Origin: Bacteroidales bacterium
Lineage (GTDB): Bacteria > Bacteroidota > Bacteroidia > Bacteroidales > VadinHA17
Direction: 5' to 3'
Assembly: GCA_003501665.1 (NCBI GenBank)
Contig: DNOQ01000279.1
Span: 1-6,266 of the forward strand
Length of the DNA stretch: 6,266 bases
This document shows, piece by piece, positions 1 to 5,840 of this stretch. Numbering within the stretch: position 1 is the stretch's first letter; each line of letters starts with the position of its first letter. The position numbers and the translations under genes were made by a program. The notes under the pieces were generated by a model. The model made no database searches. It worked only from the letters and a program-made list of their open reading frames with translations, and was not told the origin of the DNA.

Positions 1-60
1 TTTACTGTCGTTCAATTTATCATAATTTATGCCAAACCCTGAAATATGACATTTTTAAAT

Positions 61-94
61 AAAAAAGTGTCAGTTTGTGACAAACTGACACTTT
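61..94 (-). terminator. Rho-independent terminator of the secG operon
   Basis: A perfect 14-bp inverted repeat (arms 64-77 and 81-94, loop 78-80) begins 25 nt beyond the secG stop codon. Read on the minus strand, the stem is followed directly by a run of T residues (six A on the plus strand at 61-66, including the base of the stem), then more AT-rich sequence. This is the classic intrinsic terminator layout, and it closes the four-gene minus-strand operon. The stem is flanked by A/T on both sides, so it might also stop transcription entering from the left. I see no gene in the remaining 60 nt at the left edge. Confidence 0.88.
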
Positions 95-119
95 ACATAT
101 ATCATATTAATATGTAATT

Positions 120-485
120 CTATGGTTGATCTTCTCTTCCGGTTGAACCGGTTGTTGAAGATGCGGGAGGTACAGCTGTCGGAAGTGTCGGAATGGCATT
201 CGGATCGACGGCATTGTTGATCTGGGTGCTGATTCTTGATTGTGCTGATTCTCCACCCCGCGGAATAGCTGCTGTCGCGACAACACAAAGAATTAGTACT
301 GCCGCGGCAAGTGTCCATGTTGATTTTTCAAGAAAATCGGCTGTCTTTCTGACTCCCATTGTCTGACCTGTCGATGTAAAATTGGCAGCCAGTCCCCCTC
401 CTTTTGAATTTTGCACCAGAACTACAAATACCTGAAGTACGCATGCAACTATTATTAAGACCGTAACAAAAATATATATTCCCAT
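120..485 (-). CDS. secG: SecG, preprotein translocase subunit
   Basis: This is the small integral membrane subunit of the SecYEG channel, which helps SecA-driven export of proteins across the inner membrane. The 121-residue product has the SecG plan. A first membrane helix (about residues 3-25) leads into the conserved loop with LVQNSKGGGLAANF (23-36) and MGVRKTADFLEKSTW (43-57), followed by a second helix (about 58-75). The tail from about residue 76 is polar and rich in Pro, Ser and Thr, which makes the protein slightly longer than the E. coli one (110 residues) and is probably disordered. The ATG lies 4 nt after the stop of the upstream TPR-like gene, so the two are co-transcribed. A strong terminator follows 25 nt after the stop, making this the last gene of the operon. 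The family assignment is secure. Confidence 0.95.
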   Translation of the reverse strand: MGIYIFVTVLIIVACVLQVFVVLVQNSKGGGLAANFTSTGQTMGVRKTADFLEKSTWTLAAAVLILCVVATAAIPRGGESAQSRISTQINNAVDPNAIPTLPTAVPPASSTTGSTGREDQP

Positions 486-489
486 ACTC

Positions 490-1404
490 TTATTTTTTAA
501 TAAGTTCCTGCACTTCCAAAATCAGAGATGCAAAGTAACTGCTTTTTTCCGGATATTTCAAACTTAATCTTTCATAAATATTTATTGCCTTCGAATAATA
601 CCCCTGCTTTATAAATATCCTTGCCAGTGTCTCCGTTAAGAATCCTTCTTTCTCTTCCGGAAATGGTGTACTGATATCTGTCAGAGGAAGATCATTTTGC
701 TCTCTGACGGATTCAATCCTCGGATTTGCAATTATAAACCTGTCAATCAGATCAGCCTGCAGCTGCCGTTTTGAAACAATTTCCTCTTCTTTCCCGCTTA
801 TCTGAGGACCATCCTGTTTATCTGATTCAGTAAAATTATCATTTTCAGTATCAAGTTCAAGGAGATCCGGCTTTTCAGAAACTGAAAATCCAGGATCCAT
901 ATAAACAACCGTTTCTTCAATCTCCCCCGACTCTTCATTTATGACTATAAGCGAGGCATCAGTTTCCTTATCTCCCGATTCAGCTGTTATTATTATCGAA
1001 TAACCTCTTAACCGGCTGTCGGATTTGTCAGAGTTTTCATCCTTTTCGATCTCACTGATAAACTCCTCACTGTTTTTTGCCAGTTCTATAACAACCTGTT
1101 CGGTATCAACCTTGTCTCTATCCTGACTGATTCCTGAAGGTTTAACTTCAACGGAATCATGGACCGGTACAGTTTCTTTCTTCAGATAATAGTATAAAAC
1201 TTCACGATTGGCAATACGCAGGGCAGAACTCCTGAGCTGATTTTCAAATTTGACATCAGCGGTATTCTGCAGTCCTTTAAGGAGCAGCATATATGCACTG
1301 TGGAAATAAGGAAACACATTTACCAGAGAGCTCAGTTCACCCAGAACATTACGGTTTTCAGGTCCGGAACCTTCAATAAGGCTGATGAAATCGATCCTGT
1401 TCAT
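490..1404 (-). CDS. Acidic TPR-like protein between lptE and secG, function unknown
   Basis: The 304-residue product has no signal peptide or membrane helix, so it is predicted to be cytoplasmic. It has three parts. The N-terminal part (about 1-76) is helical and includes the segment FPYFHSAYMLLLKGL (31-45). The middle (about 77-210) is very acidic, rich in Glu, Asp and Ser, and of low complexity. The C-terminal part (about 214-304) holds LIDRFIIANPRI (219-230) and a single clear tetratricopeptide-like helix pair, IFIKQGYYSKAINIYERL (263-280) followed by KYPEKSSYFASLI. From memory, proteins of this shape recur in Bacteroidota beside lptE and secG, but I know of no established function. The gene sits 5 nt after lptE and 4 nt before secG, so it is translated from the same operon. 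A scaffold or adaptor role in envelope biogenesis is only a guess from context and the TPR. Confidence 0.85.
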   Translation of the reverse strand: MNRIDFISLIEGSGPENRNVLGELSSLVNVFPYFHSAYMLLLKGLQNTADVKFENQLRSSALRIANREVLYYYLKKETVPVHDSVEVKPSGISQDRDKVDTEQVVIELAKNSEEFISEIEKDENSDKSDSRLRGYSIIITAESGDKETDASLIVINEESGEIEETVVYMDPGFSVSEKPDLLELDTENDNFTESDKQDGPQISGKEEEIVSKRQLQADLIDRFIIANPRIESVREQNDLPLTDISTPFPEEKEGFLTETLARIFIKQGYYSKAINIYERLSLKYPEKSSYFASLILEVQELIKK

Positions 1405-1409
1405 TGACT

Positions 1410-1952
1410 CTACCAGTTCACAAAAGCTTTGTTAAAAATGTCTTCAATAAGCAGCTCAATGATTTTTCTTGATAAGGAATCCTCAACATCTCCAAGAGAC
1501 AGGGCACTATCATAATCCTCATACCTCGAAAAACTCTGCTCATAACTCAGGTCCGGATCAACAGCATTTGTGAATTTAACCTTTACAGTGATTGTGAACC
1601 TGTTTGTTGCAGCCTGTGCATCGGCAGAAACAGTTAGCGGACGGGTATTGTAATCCGTTATTTCTCCTTCAAAATTTACGTCTCCAATATCATTTACAAA
1701 ACTCAGATTTGTCTGTGCCTTACATTTATCGATGAGTGCATCGGTAAGATTCTGGCTCAGCCCGGTCTGAACCAGACTTGCCCTGTTCTGGAAATACTGG
1801 ATACTGATTGTCTTCACAGCCGGAGAGATACTTGCTCCCGAAAAAGAATACGAGATTTTGCATCCATAAAGCAGCAGGATACATCCTGACAGAGAAAGGA
1901 TCAGCAAAGTTAAGCCGTATCCCGTTTCATTATATTTACATTTCAATCCCAT
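1410..1952 (-). CDS. lptE: LptE-family LPS assembly lipoprotein
   Basis: LptE is the outer-membrane lipoprotein that plugs and supports the LptD barrel, the final step in moving LPS to the cell surface. The 180-residue product has an N-terminal hydrophobic segment (about 12-30) ending in a lipobox, LLYGC, with the lipidated cysteine expected at residue 31. An earlier SLSGC (Cys24) is a second, less likely candidate. After Cys31 comes YSFSGASISPAVKTISI (34-50), the opening typical of Bacteroidota LptE, then FQNRASLVQTGLSQNLTDAL (54-73). The gene overlaps the 3' end of the sigma-54 activator by 17 nt in another frame and is followed after 5 nt by the TPR-like gene. The ATG at 1952 is annotated. 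A TTG two codons later is better placed relative to the Shine-Dalgarno sequence (see the site at 1954-1959). Confidence 0.92.
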   Translation of the reverse strand: MGLKCKYNETGYGLTLLILSLSGCILLLYGCKISYSFSGASISPAVKTISIQYFQNRASLVQTGLSQNLTDALIDKCKAQTNLSFVNDIGDVNFEGEITDYNTRPLTVSADAQAATNRFTITVKVKFTNAVDPDLSYEQSFSRYEDYDSALSLGDVEDSLSRKIIELLIEDIFNKAFVNW

Positions 1953-3180
1953 ACTCCTTGATTTTCCTGTAAAGCGTTCGTTCGGATATTCCCAGCTCCC
2001 GGGCTGCCATTTTTCTCTTACCGTTATATTTACCCAACGCTTTCATGATCATTTCCACTTCCTTTTCGGTCAGCGAGAGCGATTCTTCAACTATTTCTTC
2101 AGTATCCTGAATATCATCCCTTGCCTGGCGTGATGCAAAATCGACCGGAGCAACTTCCGGGCCAGTGGAAACAACTCTTTCGGTTTTTGTTTCCCTGAAA
2201 AGGTTCTTTATGACAGTTGAGCTTGTATCACCGAGGGTTATTCCGTTATCATCATGTTGTATCAGATTATAAACCAGCTTTTTAAGATCATTCATATCAC
2301 TTTTCATATCAAAAAGGATCTTATAGAGAATCTCCCTTTCCGACGAAAATGATTTATCTTCATCCTTTTTAATGATTGCCGGCAGTTTTACCCTGTCATA
2401 ATCGGGAAGGTAAGCTCTGAGTGTAGAAGCGTTAATCTCCCTTTCCTTTTCTATAATTGATATTTGTTCAGTAAGGTTCTTAAGTTGTCTTACATTGCCG
2501 GGCCATGAATAATTAAGCAAAAGGATTCTTGCATCTGAATCAATCCTGATAGCCGGCATTCTGTATTTTTCAGCAAAATCCACTGCAAATTTCCGGAAAA
2601 GCAGAATTATATCCTCACCTCTCTCCTTAAGTGACGGGACCCGGATAGGAACGGTATTCAGTCTGTAAAAGAGATCTTCCCTGAACCTTCCACGATCAAT
2701 TTCTCCGGAAACATCAGCATTGCTTGCGGCAATAACCCGTACATTCGTTTTCTGTACTCTGGAAGAGCCAACTCTTATAAATTCGCCGGTTTCAAGTACC
2801 CTCAGGAGTCGTACCTGGGTCGATAACGGTAGTTCTGCAACTTCGTCAAGAAAGATTGTACCTCCGTCAGCAACTTCAAAATATCCTTTCCTGCTGTCGG
2901 TTGCACCTGTAAAGGCACCTTTTTCATGTCCAAAAAGCTCAGAGTCAATGGTCCCTTCAGGTATGGCTCCGCAGTTTACTGCAATATACGGTCCGTGTTT
3001 TCTGGCACTGAAACTATGAATCACCTGCGGGAATACCTCCTTGCCGGTTCCGCTCTCTCCTGTTATCAGAACCGACAGATCAGTCGGGGCAACCTGAACA
3101 GCAATATCAATCGCCCGGTTAAGTCCCTCATAATTACCAATAATACCAAACCTTTGCTTAATATTTTGCAGGTCTTTCAT
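1936..3180 (-). CDS. Sigma-54-dependent transcriptional activator (AAA+ with Fis-type HTH, no receiver domain)
   Basis: This is a bacterial enhancer-binding protein, which uses ATP hydrolysis to open promoters held by RNA polymerase with sigma-54. The 414-residue product begins almost directly with the AAA+ domain (about 10-245). Visible motifs are Walker A GESGTGKE (41-48), the sigma-54-contacting loop GAFTGA (88-93), Walker B GGTIFLDE (106-113), sensor I AASN (151-154), the arginine-finger region GRFREDLFYRLN (164-175) and sensor II WPGNVRQL (226-233). All key residues look intact. A linker of about 110 residues (258-370), with a helical piece near 278-307, leads to a Fis-type helix-turn-helix (about 372-412, core MAARELGISERTLYRKI at 391-407). 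There is no N-terminal receiver, PAS or GAF domain, so input must come from partner binding, the linker or expression level. It is the first gene of the operon with lptE, the TPR-like gene and secG. Its targets cannot be read from this window. Confidence 0.95.
   Translation of the reverse strand: MKDLQNIKQRFGIIGNYEGLNRAIDIAVQVAPTDLSVLITGESGTGKEVFPQVIHSFSARKHGPYIAVNCGAIPEGTIDSELFGHEKGAFTGATDSRKGYFEVADGGTIFLDEVAELPLSTQVRLLRVLETGEFIRVGSSRVQKTNVRVIAASNADVSGEIDRGRFREDLFYRLNTVPIRVPSLKERGEDIILLFRKFAVDFAEKYRMPAIRIDSDARILLLNYSWPGNVRQLKNLTEQISIIEKEREINASTLRAYLPDYDRVKLPAIIKKDEDKSFSSEREILYKILFDMKSDMNDLKKLVYNLIQHDDNGITLGDTSSTVIKNLFRETKTERVVSTGPEVAPVDFASRQARDDIQDTEEIVEESLSLTEKEVEMIMKALGKYNGKRKMAARELGISERTLYRKIKEYGIEM
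1954..1959 (-). promoter_or_regulatory. Shine-Dalgarno site bearing on the lptE start
   Basis: On the minus strand an AAGGAG lies inside the last codons of the sigma-54 activator. It is only 1 nt from the lptE ATG (1952) but 7 nt from an in-frame TTG (1944-1946), which is the usual spacing. Either start leaves the lipobox intact. Bacteroidota rely little on Shine-Dalgarno pairing, so this raises the TTG as a possibility without deciding it. Confidence 0.4.
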
Positions 3181-3199
3181 AAATTGTCTGAAGATGGTG

Positions 3200-3231
3200 C
3201 GAATTTAAGATATTTTTAAAACATTGGGAAA
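3200..3231 (-). promoter_or_regulatory. Possible promoter for the activator-lptE-TPR-secG operon
   Basis: On the minus strand TAAATTCG (3200-3207) matches the Bacteroidota -7 element TAnnTTTG at all but one base. It lies 20 nt downstream of TTTC (3228-3231), one base away from the -33 element TTTG. Initiation would fall about 10-15 nt before the ATG at 3180. Both boxes are imperfect in a very AT-rich 74-nt divergent gap, so this is tentative. Confidence 0.35.
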
Positions 3232-3254
3232 TCCATTTTTCTTAACTTGGCCGC

Positions 3255-4028
3255 ATGGAACAGAAATCTGAATATCAATTTGCAGCCATTATTCCGGCAC
3301 GTTATGCATCAACGAGGTTCCCCGGCAAACCCCTTGCCATGATCGGTAATAAATTTATGGTCCAGAGAGTATATGAACAGGCTCTCGGTTCAGTCGATCT
3401 GGTTTATATTGCAACCGACGATCCAAGGATATTTGATGCCGCCATAAAATTTGGAGGAAATGTCGTTATGACTTCTCCGGATCACCCCAGCGGAACGGAC
3501 CGATGTGCTGAAGCAGTGGAAAAAATCATGCTCGAAACAGGCACGGAAATAGACGTTGTAATAAATGTACAGGGAGATGAGCCGTTTATCAGGCCTGAAC
3601 AAATTGATCTTCTTAAATCCTGTTTTACCGGTAAAAATGTCATTTTAGCCACCCTCGTTCGTAAAGTAACACCCGGCGAAGATATTTTTAACCCAAACCA
3701 GCCAAAAGTTATTCTCGATACTGAAGGAAATGCAATATATTTCAGCAGAACGGCAATACCCTTCATCAGGGATTATGATACGCACGAATGGACTTCAAAA
3801 CATGCTTATTACAAACATCTCGGCATGTATGCTTACAGGACGGATACACTGAAGAAAATAACAAAACTGGAAAGGAGTCCTCTTGAAAAGGCAGAATCTC
3901 TTGAACAGAACAGGTGGATTGAAAACGGTCTTAAAATAAGATGTGCAGTCACCATGTGGGAGAGCTTCGGGATAGATACACCAGACGATCTGGATAAAGC
4001 AATCAGACTTTTAGATCATTTTATTTAA
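3255..4028 (+). CDS. kdsB: 3-deoxy-manno-octulosonate cytidylyltransferase (CMP-Kdo synthetase)
   Basis: KdsB activates Kdo with CTP, giving CMP-Kdo and pyrophosphate. CMP-Kdo is the donor for attaching the first inner-core sugar to lipid A, and the enzyme is cytoplasmic. The 257-residue product is close to the usual length (E. coli 248). It shows the nucleotide-binding signature IPARYASTRFPGKPL (13-27), HPSGTDRCAEA (77-87), the metal/nucleotide loop NVQGDEP (104-110), YFSRTAIPF (162-170), HLGMYAYR (188-195), the family block LERSPLEKAESLEQNRW (205-221) and GIDTPDDL (239-246). The ATG at 3255 leaves the normal short lead before the first strand; no obvious Shine-Dalgarno is present. The gene diverges from the sigma-54 activator across 74 nt. 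Together with lptE in the opposite operon it gives the locus an LPS theme. Confidence 0.97.
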   Translation: MEQKSEYQFAAIIPARYASTRFPGKPLAMIGNKFMVQRVYEQALGSVDLVYIATDDPRIFDAAIKFGGNVVMTSPDHPSGTDRCAEAVEKIMLETGTEIDVVINVQGDEPFIRPEQIDLLKSCFTGKNVILATLVRKVTPGEDIFNPNQPKVILDTEGNAIYFSRTAIPFIRDYDTHEWTSKHAYYKHLGMYAYRTDTLKKITKLERSPLEKAESLEQNRWIENGLKIRCAVTMWESFGIDTPDDLDKAIRLLDHFI

Positions 4029-4036
4029 AATTTTAC

Positions 4037-4044
4037 TATCTTTA
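4037..4044 (+). promoter_or_regulatory. Possible -7 promoter element upstream of the T9SS sorting-domain gene
   Basis: TATCTTTA followed by GCA matches the Bacteroidota -7 consensus TAnnTTTG at seven of eight positions. It begins 8 nt after the kdsB stop and lies 36 nt before the next ATG. No good -33 element is present at the standard distance, which would fall inside the end of kdsB; the nearest candidate, TTAG at 4011-4014, gives a 22-nt spacer. The gene may therefore have its own promoter, read through from kdsB, or both. Confidence 0.4.
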
Positions 4045-4080
4045 GCACAATTTTTGATGTAATTACGTAAAACGACATAT

Positions 4081-4452
4081 ATGAAGAAATCTATACTCTT
4101 TATAATGTCTGTAGTTTTCTGTTTAAGCCTTCATGCCCAGAAGGATACAATCAGTACTGCATTTTCACGGGTTAAAAGTACCCTATCATCCAAAGGCCCT
4201 GATATCAGTGTAAGCATCTATCCGGTGCCGGTAAGAGAGAATTATTTTAATATCAGGACCGACAGAGAAGTTTCTTATGTAAAAATAACAAATATAATAG
4301 GGCAGGATATTTATAAAGTCCAATATAATACCCCTCAGACACTTACAAAGATTATACTGGATAATCCCGGGCGGGGGATGTATCTTGTTACTATTTTGTT
4401 CAGCGACGGTGGCAGAGTGGTAAAAAAAATAATGATCGAAGAATCTGAATAG
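4081..4452 (+). CDS. Small secreted protein made almost only of a T9SS C-terminal sorting domain
   Basis: The 123-residue product opens with a signal peptide (Lys2-Lys3, hydrophobic core about 5-17, likely cleavage after Ala19 in SLHAQ). A short linker of about 20 residues follows, then a type A T9SS sorting domain from about residue 41 to 119. Its marks are IYPVPVRENYFNI (47-59, the YPxP opening), VKITNIIGQDIYK (67-79), the PGRGMYLVTI turn-strand (96-105) and the basic VVKKIMI (113-119) close to the C terminus. Such domains normally guide a large cargo across the outer membrane and are then cut off and replaced by a lipid or A-LPS anchor; here no cargo domain remains. It starts 52 nt after kdsB on the same strand. 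kdsB is intact and the gene has its own signal peptide, so this does not look like the remnant of a longer upstream reading frame. What the mature protein does is unknown. Confidence 0.88.
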   Translation: MKKSILFIMSVVFCLSLHAQKDTISTAFSRVKSTLSSKGPDISVSIYPVPVRENYFNIRTDREVSYVKITNIIGQDIYKVQYNTPQTLTKIILDNPGRGMYLVTILFSDGGRVVKKIMIEESE

Positions 4453-4484
4453 AAATCTGACTCCGGCTCCGTACATATTTATAT

Positions 4485-5477
4485 TTACAATTCCCCGGCT
4501 GCAATCTTTTTAAAATATGATCTCTCAGGAGAAAGATCAATCGAAGGAATCTTACCCTCGATAACCTTTATCCTCTCAAGCATCGTCCGGGCAAATTCCT
4601 TCTTGTTCCTTTCCGATGAATTTGCCAGTCTGTGACTGAAAGCTCGTGTGACCCTGATCACTTCGTTCCTGAGTTCAACGGTTCTTTTATCGAGATAACA
4701 ATCCGAAAATCTTTGCCATACATAATTTACAGCAGCCGCTGACGGATGAAGCATATCGTCATCATAAAACCGATAATCCCGCAGATCATCCATTACCAGT
4801 TCATAAGCAGGAAAATAAGCCGGCCCCGACGGATGCCCGAGAAGTTCCTCAACCGCCAGGAAAAGTGCCGATTTGCTCACCTGATTGCCATGTGCACCAT
4901 CCTTCCAGTGCCGTACCGGACTGATCGTAAACACTACTTTAAGATCAGGGAACAGAGTCTTCAGTTTTGTAAGCTCTGAGTTCCACAAATTAACAATATA
5001 AGATGTGGAAAGCAATTCACCGGTAAATTCAGAGGACGGTATCTTATGACAATTCGAAACTATTCTGCCGGACATTTTCCACCGGTAAACCCTTGCAGTA
5101 CCGAATGTGACAAACAGGAATTTTGCCCGTGAAATAAATTTTAATCCCTCCCCTGAAGCCTTATTGATCCTTTCAAGGACTTTTGCCGGATCTTCCGATG
5201 AAAAATCAGTGTAATGATTAAAGCTCAACCAGATACCATTATGATTATGAATGTCTTCCGACGTATATTCCCTTCCGCTGGTAATCGTATCAATAGTATT
5301 GCACACTGAAACCGGATTATACACCGTGCCTGAAGGATTTATAAGAACAGACATTCTGCCGGCCTGAAACTGCTTACCTATTTCAGTTGAAAAACATGAT
5401 CCTATAAACAACACAGGATCATCATAGGTAATGTTATACTTCGATTTATCAATTTGAAAGGTTGTCCTGAGCTCCAT
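4485..5477 (-). CDS. GSCFA-domain protein (SGNH/GDSL-hydrolase-like)
   Basis: The 330-residue product carries the GSCFA domain, named after an N-terminal motif that here reads GSCFS (26-30). Further matching blocks are INPSGTVYNP (46-55), FVTFGTARVY (122-131), SNCHK (141-145), FTISPVRHWKDG (183-194) and DMLHPS (241-246). The family is thought to be related to SGNH/GDSL esterases: the GSC segment stands where the nucleophile block would be, and the late Asp-x-x-His in DMLHPS is where the catalytic acid and base would be. The enzymatic activity and substrate are not established as far as I know. There is no signal peptide or membrane helix, so a cytoplasmic location is inferred. The C-terminal part (about 262-330) is charged and probably helical. 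The gene converges on the T9SS sorting-domain gene, with 32 nt between the stop codons and no clear terminator there. It is preceded by a long non-coding stretch, so it is probably transcribed alone. Confidence 0.9.
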   Translation of the reverse strand: MELRTTFQIDKSKYNITYDDPVLFIGSCFSTEIGKQFQAGRMSVLINPSGTVYNPVSVCNTIDTITSGREYTSEDIHNHNGIWLSFNHYTDFSSEDPAKVLERINKASGEGLKFISRAKFLFVTFGTARVYRWKMSGRIVSNCHKIPSSEFTGELLSTSYIVNLWNSELTKLKTLFPDLKVVFTISPVRHWKDGAHGNQVSKSALFLAVEELLGHPSGPAYFPAYELVMDDLRDYRFYDDDMLHPSAAAVNYVWQRFSDCYLDKRTVELRNEVIRVTRAFSHRLANSSERNKKEFARTMLERIKVIEGKIPSIDLSPERSYFKKIAAGEL

Positions 5478-5612
5478 AATATTTTATCCCTTCAGACCCG
5501 AATCCTGTTTATCCGGATTAATAGTACCGAAAACTGTCATTAATTCAGATCGATGCTCCGCGTTATAAATTTTTTCTTAAAATTAGTAAAGTTGAACCAA
5601 TAATGCCTGCAA

Positions 5613-5653
5613 CCGGGAGATTATTCTATTCTGACTTTCTGAAAAACTCCCGG
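5613..5653. repeat. GC-rich inverted repeat in intergenic DNA
   Basis: CCGGGAG (5613-5619) and CTCCCGG (5647-5653) are perfect complements around a 27-nt AT-rich loop. Seven GC-rich pairs stand out against the surroundings. Neither strand shows a T-run right after the stem (the plus strand continues with A residues), so this is not a standard terminator. It may be a structured RNA element or a binding site; chance cannot be excluded. Confidence 0.4.
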
Positions 5654-5727
5654 AGAAAAAAATCAATCTGCCGCTAATTTATAATGACGTTATTAAACAT
5701 ATTCTACTGCGTTGCAGATCAGTTATA

Positions 5728-5750
5728 TTTCTAAAATCATTATTTAGAAA
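5728..5750. repeat. AT-rich inverted repeat upstream of the ECF sigma promoter
   Basis: TTTCTAAA (5728-5735) and TTTAGAAA (5743-5750) are perfect complements with a 7-nt spacer. The centre lies about 45 nt upstream of the -33 box at 5785, a reasonable place for an activator or autoregulator site. The AT-rich context makes chance occurrence plausible. Confidence 0.35.
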
Positions 5751-5784
5751 AGACCATATTTTAACAGAATTTAAGATATTAAGA

Positions 5785-5816
5785 TTTGTTTTTCTTATTT
5801 TATTTTCATATTTTTG
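5785..5816 (+). promoter_or_regulatory. Bacteroidota-type promoter of the ECF sigma gene
   Basis: TTTG (5785-5788) and TATTTTTG (5809-5816) both match the Bacteroidota primary-sigma consensus (-33 TTTG, -7 TAnnTTTG) exactly and are separated by 20 nt, the preferred spacing. Initiation would be expected near 5820-5825, giving a leader of about 15-20 nt before the ATG at 5841. The leader is AT-rich and lacks a clear Shine-Dalgarno sequence, as is common in this phylum. Confidence 0.75.
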
Positions 5817-5840
5817 CATGAACAATTAATATTTGAAGCT

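Larger units (their letters stand above)
5478..5840. other. Long intergenic region between the GSCFA gene and the ECF sigma gene
   Basis: These 363 nt hold no convincing gene. They contain the upstream regions of two divergent genes, an 8-bp palindrome ATCCGGAT (5511-5518), a GC-rich inverted repeat (5613-5653), an AT-rich inverted repeat (5728-5750) and a strong promoter for the ECF sigma gene (5785-5816). The GSCFA gene should start within or near the left part, but I see no promoter there with both elements at proper spacing. A 24-codon open frame (5603-5677) is noted and rejected. A small RNA is possible but not shown. Confidence 0.6.

Noticed and set aside
10..45. Minus-strand TTTGGCAT-like segment at the left edge considered as a sigma-54 promoter
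   Set aside because: The GG is followed 10 nt later by GA rather than the required GC, and no downstream gene is visible in the window.
70..318. Minus-strand open frame of 82 codons overlapping secG and the terminator
   Set aside because: It runs through the secG coding region in another frame and across the terminator hairpin. Its product is Ser/Arg/Cys-rich with no recognisable domain.
2720..3219. Two plus-strand open frames of 97-99 codons opposite the sigma-54 activator
   Set aside because: They are antisense to the well-supported AAA+ domain, overlap each other, and encode no recognisable motif.
3390..3766. Two minus-strand open frames opposite kdsB
   Set aside because: They are antisense shadows of a fully conserved enzyme, with atypical composition and no domain.
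4059..4070. Overlapping palindromes GTAATTAC and TTACGTAA before the sorting-domain gene
   Set aside because: Two 8-bp AT-rich palindromes sharing bases are expected by chance in such DNA, and no second copy supporting an operator was seen.
4186..4476. Minus-strand open frame of 96 codons opposite the T9SS sorting-domain gene
   Set aside because: The plus-strand frame has a signal peptide and a recognisable sorting domain; this one has neither and is rich in Tyr, Phe and His, as expected of an antisense reading.
4453..4484. Possible bidirectional terminator between the convergent sorting-domain and GSCFA genes
   Set aside because: No stem of useful length with a T-run can be formed in these 32 nt.
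4746..4979. Plus-strand open frame of 77 codons opposite the GSCFA gene
   Set aside because: It is antisense to conserved GSCFA motifs, with no domain or plausible start signal.
5603..5677. A 24-codon open frame in the intergenic region, with a one-mismatch -7-like box TAAAGTTG at 5587-5594
   Set aside because: It is very short, has no ribosome binding site and no good -33 box, and is partly formed by the GC-rich inverted repeat. Chance is the simpler explanation without conservation data.
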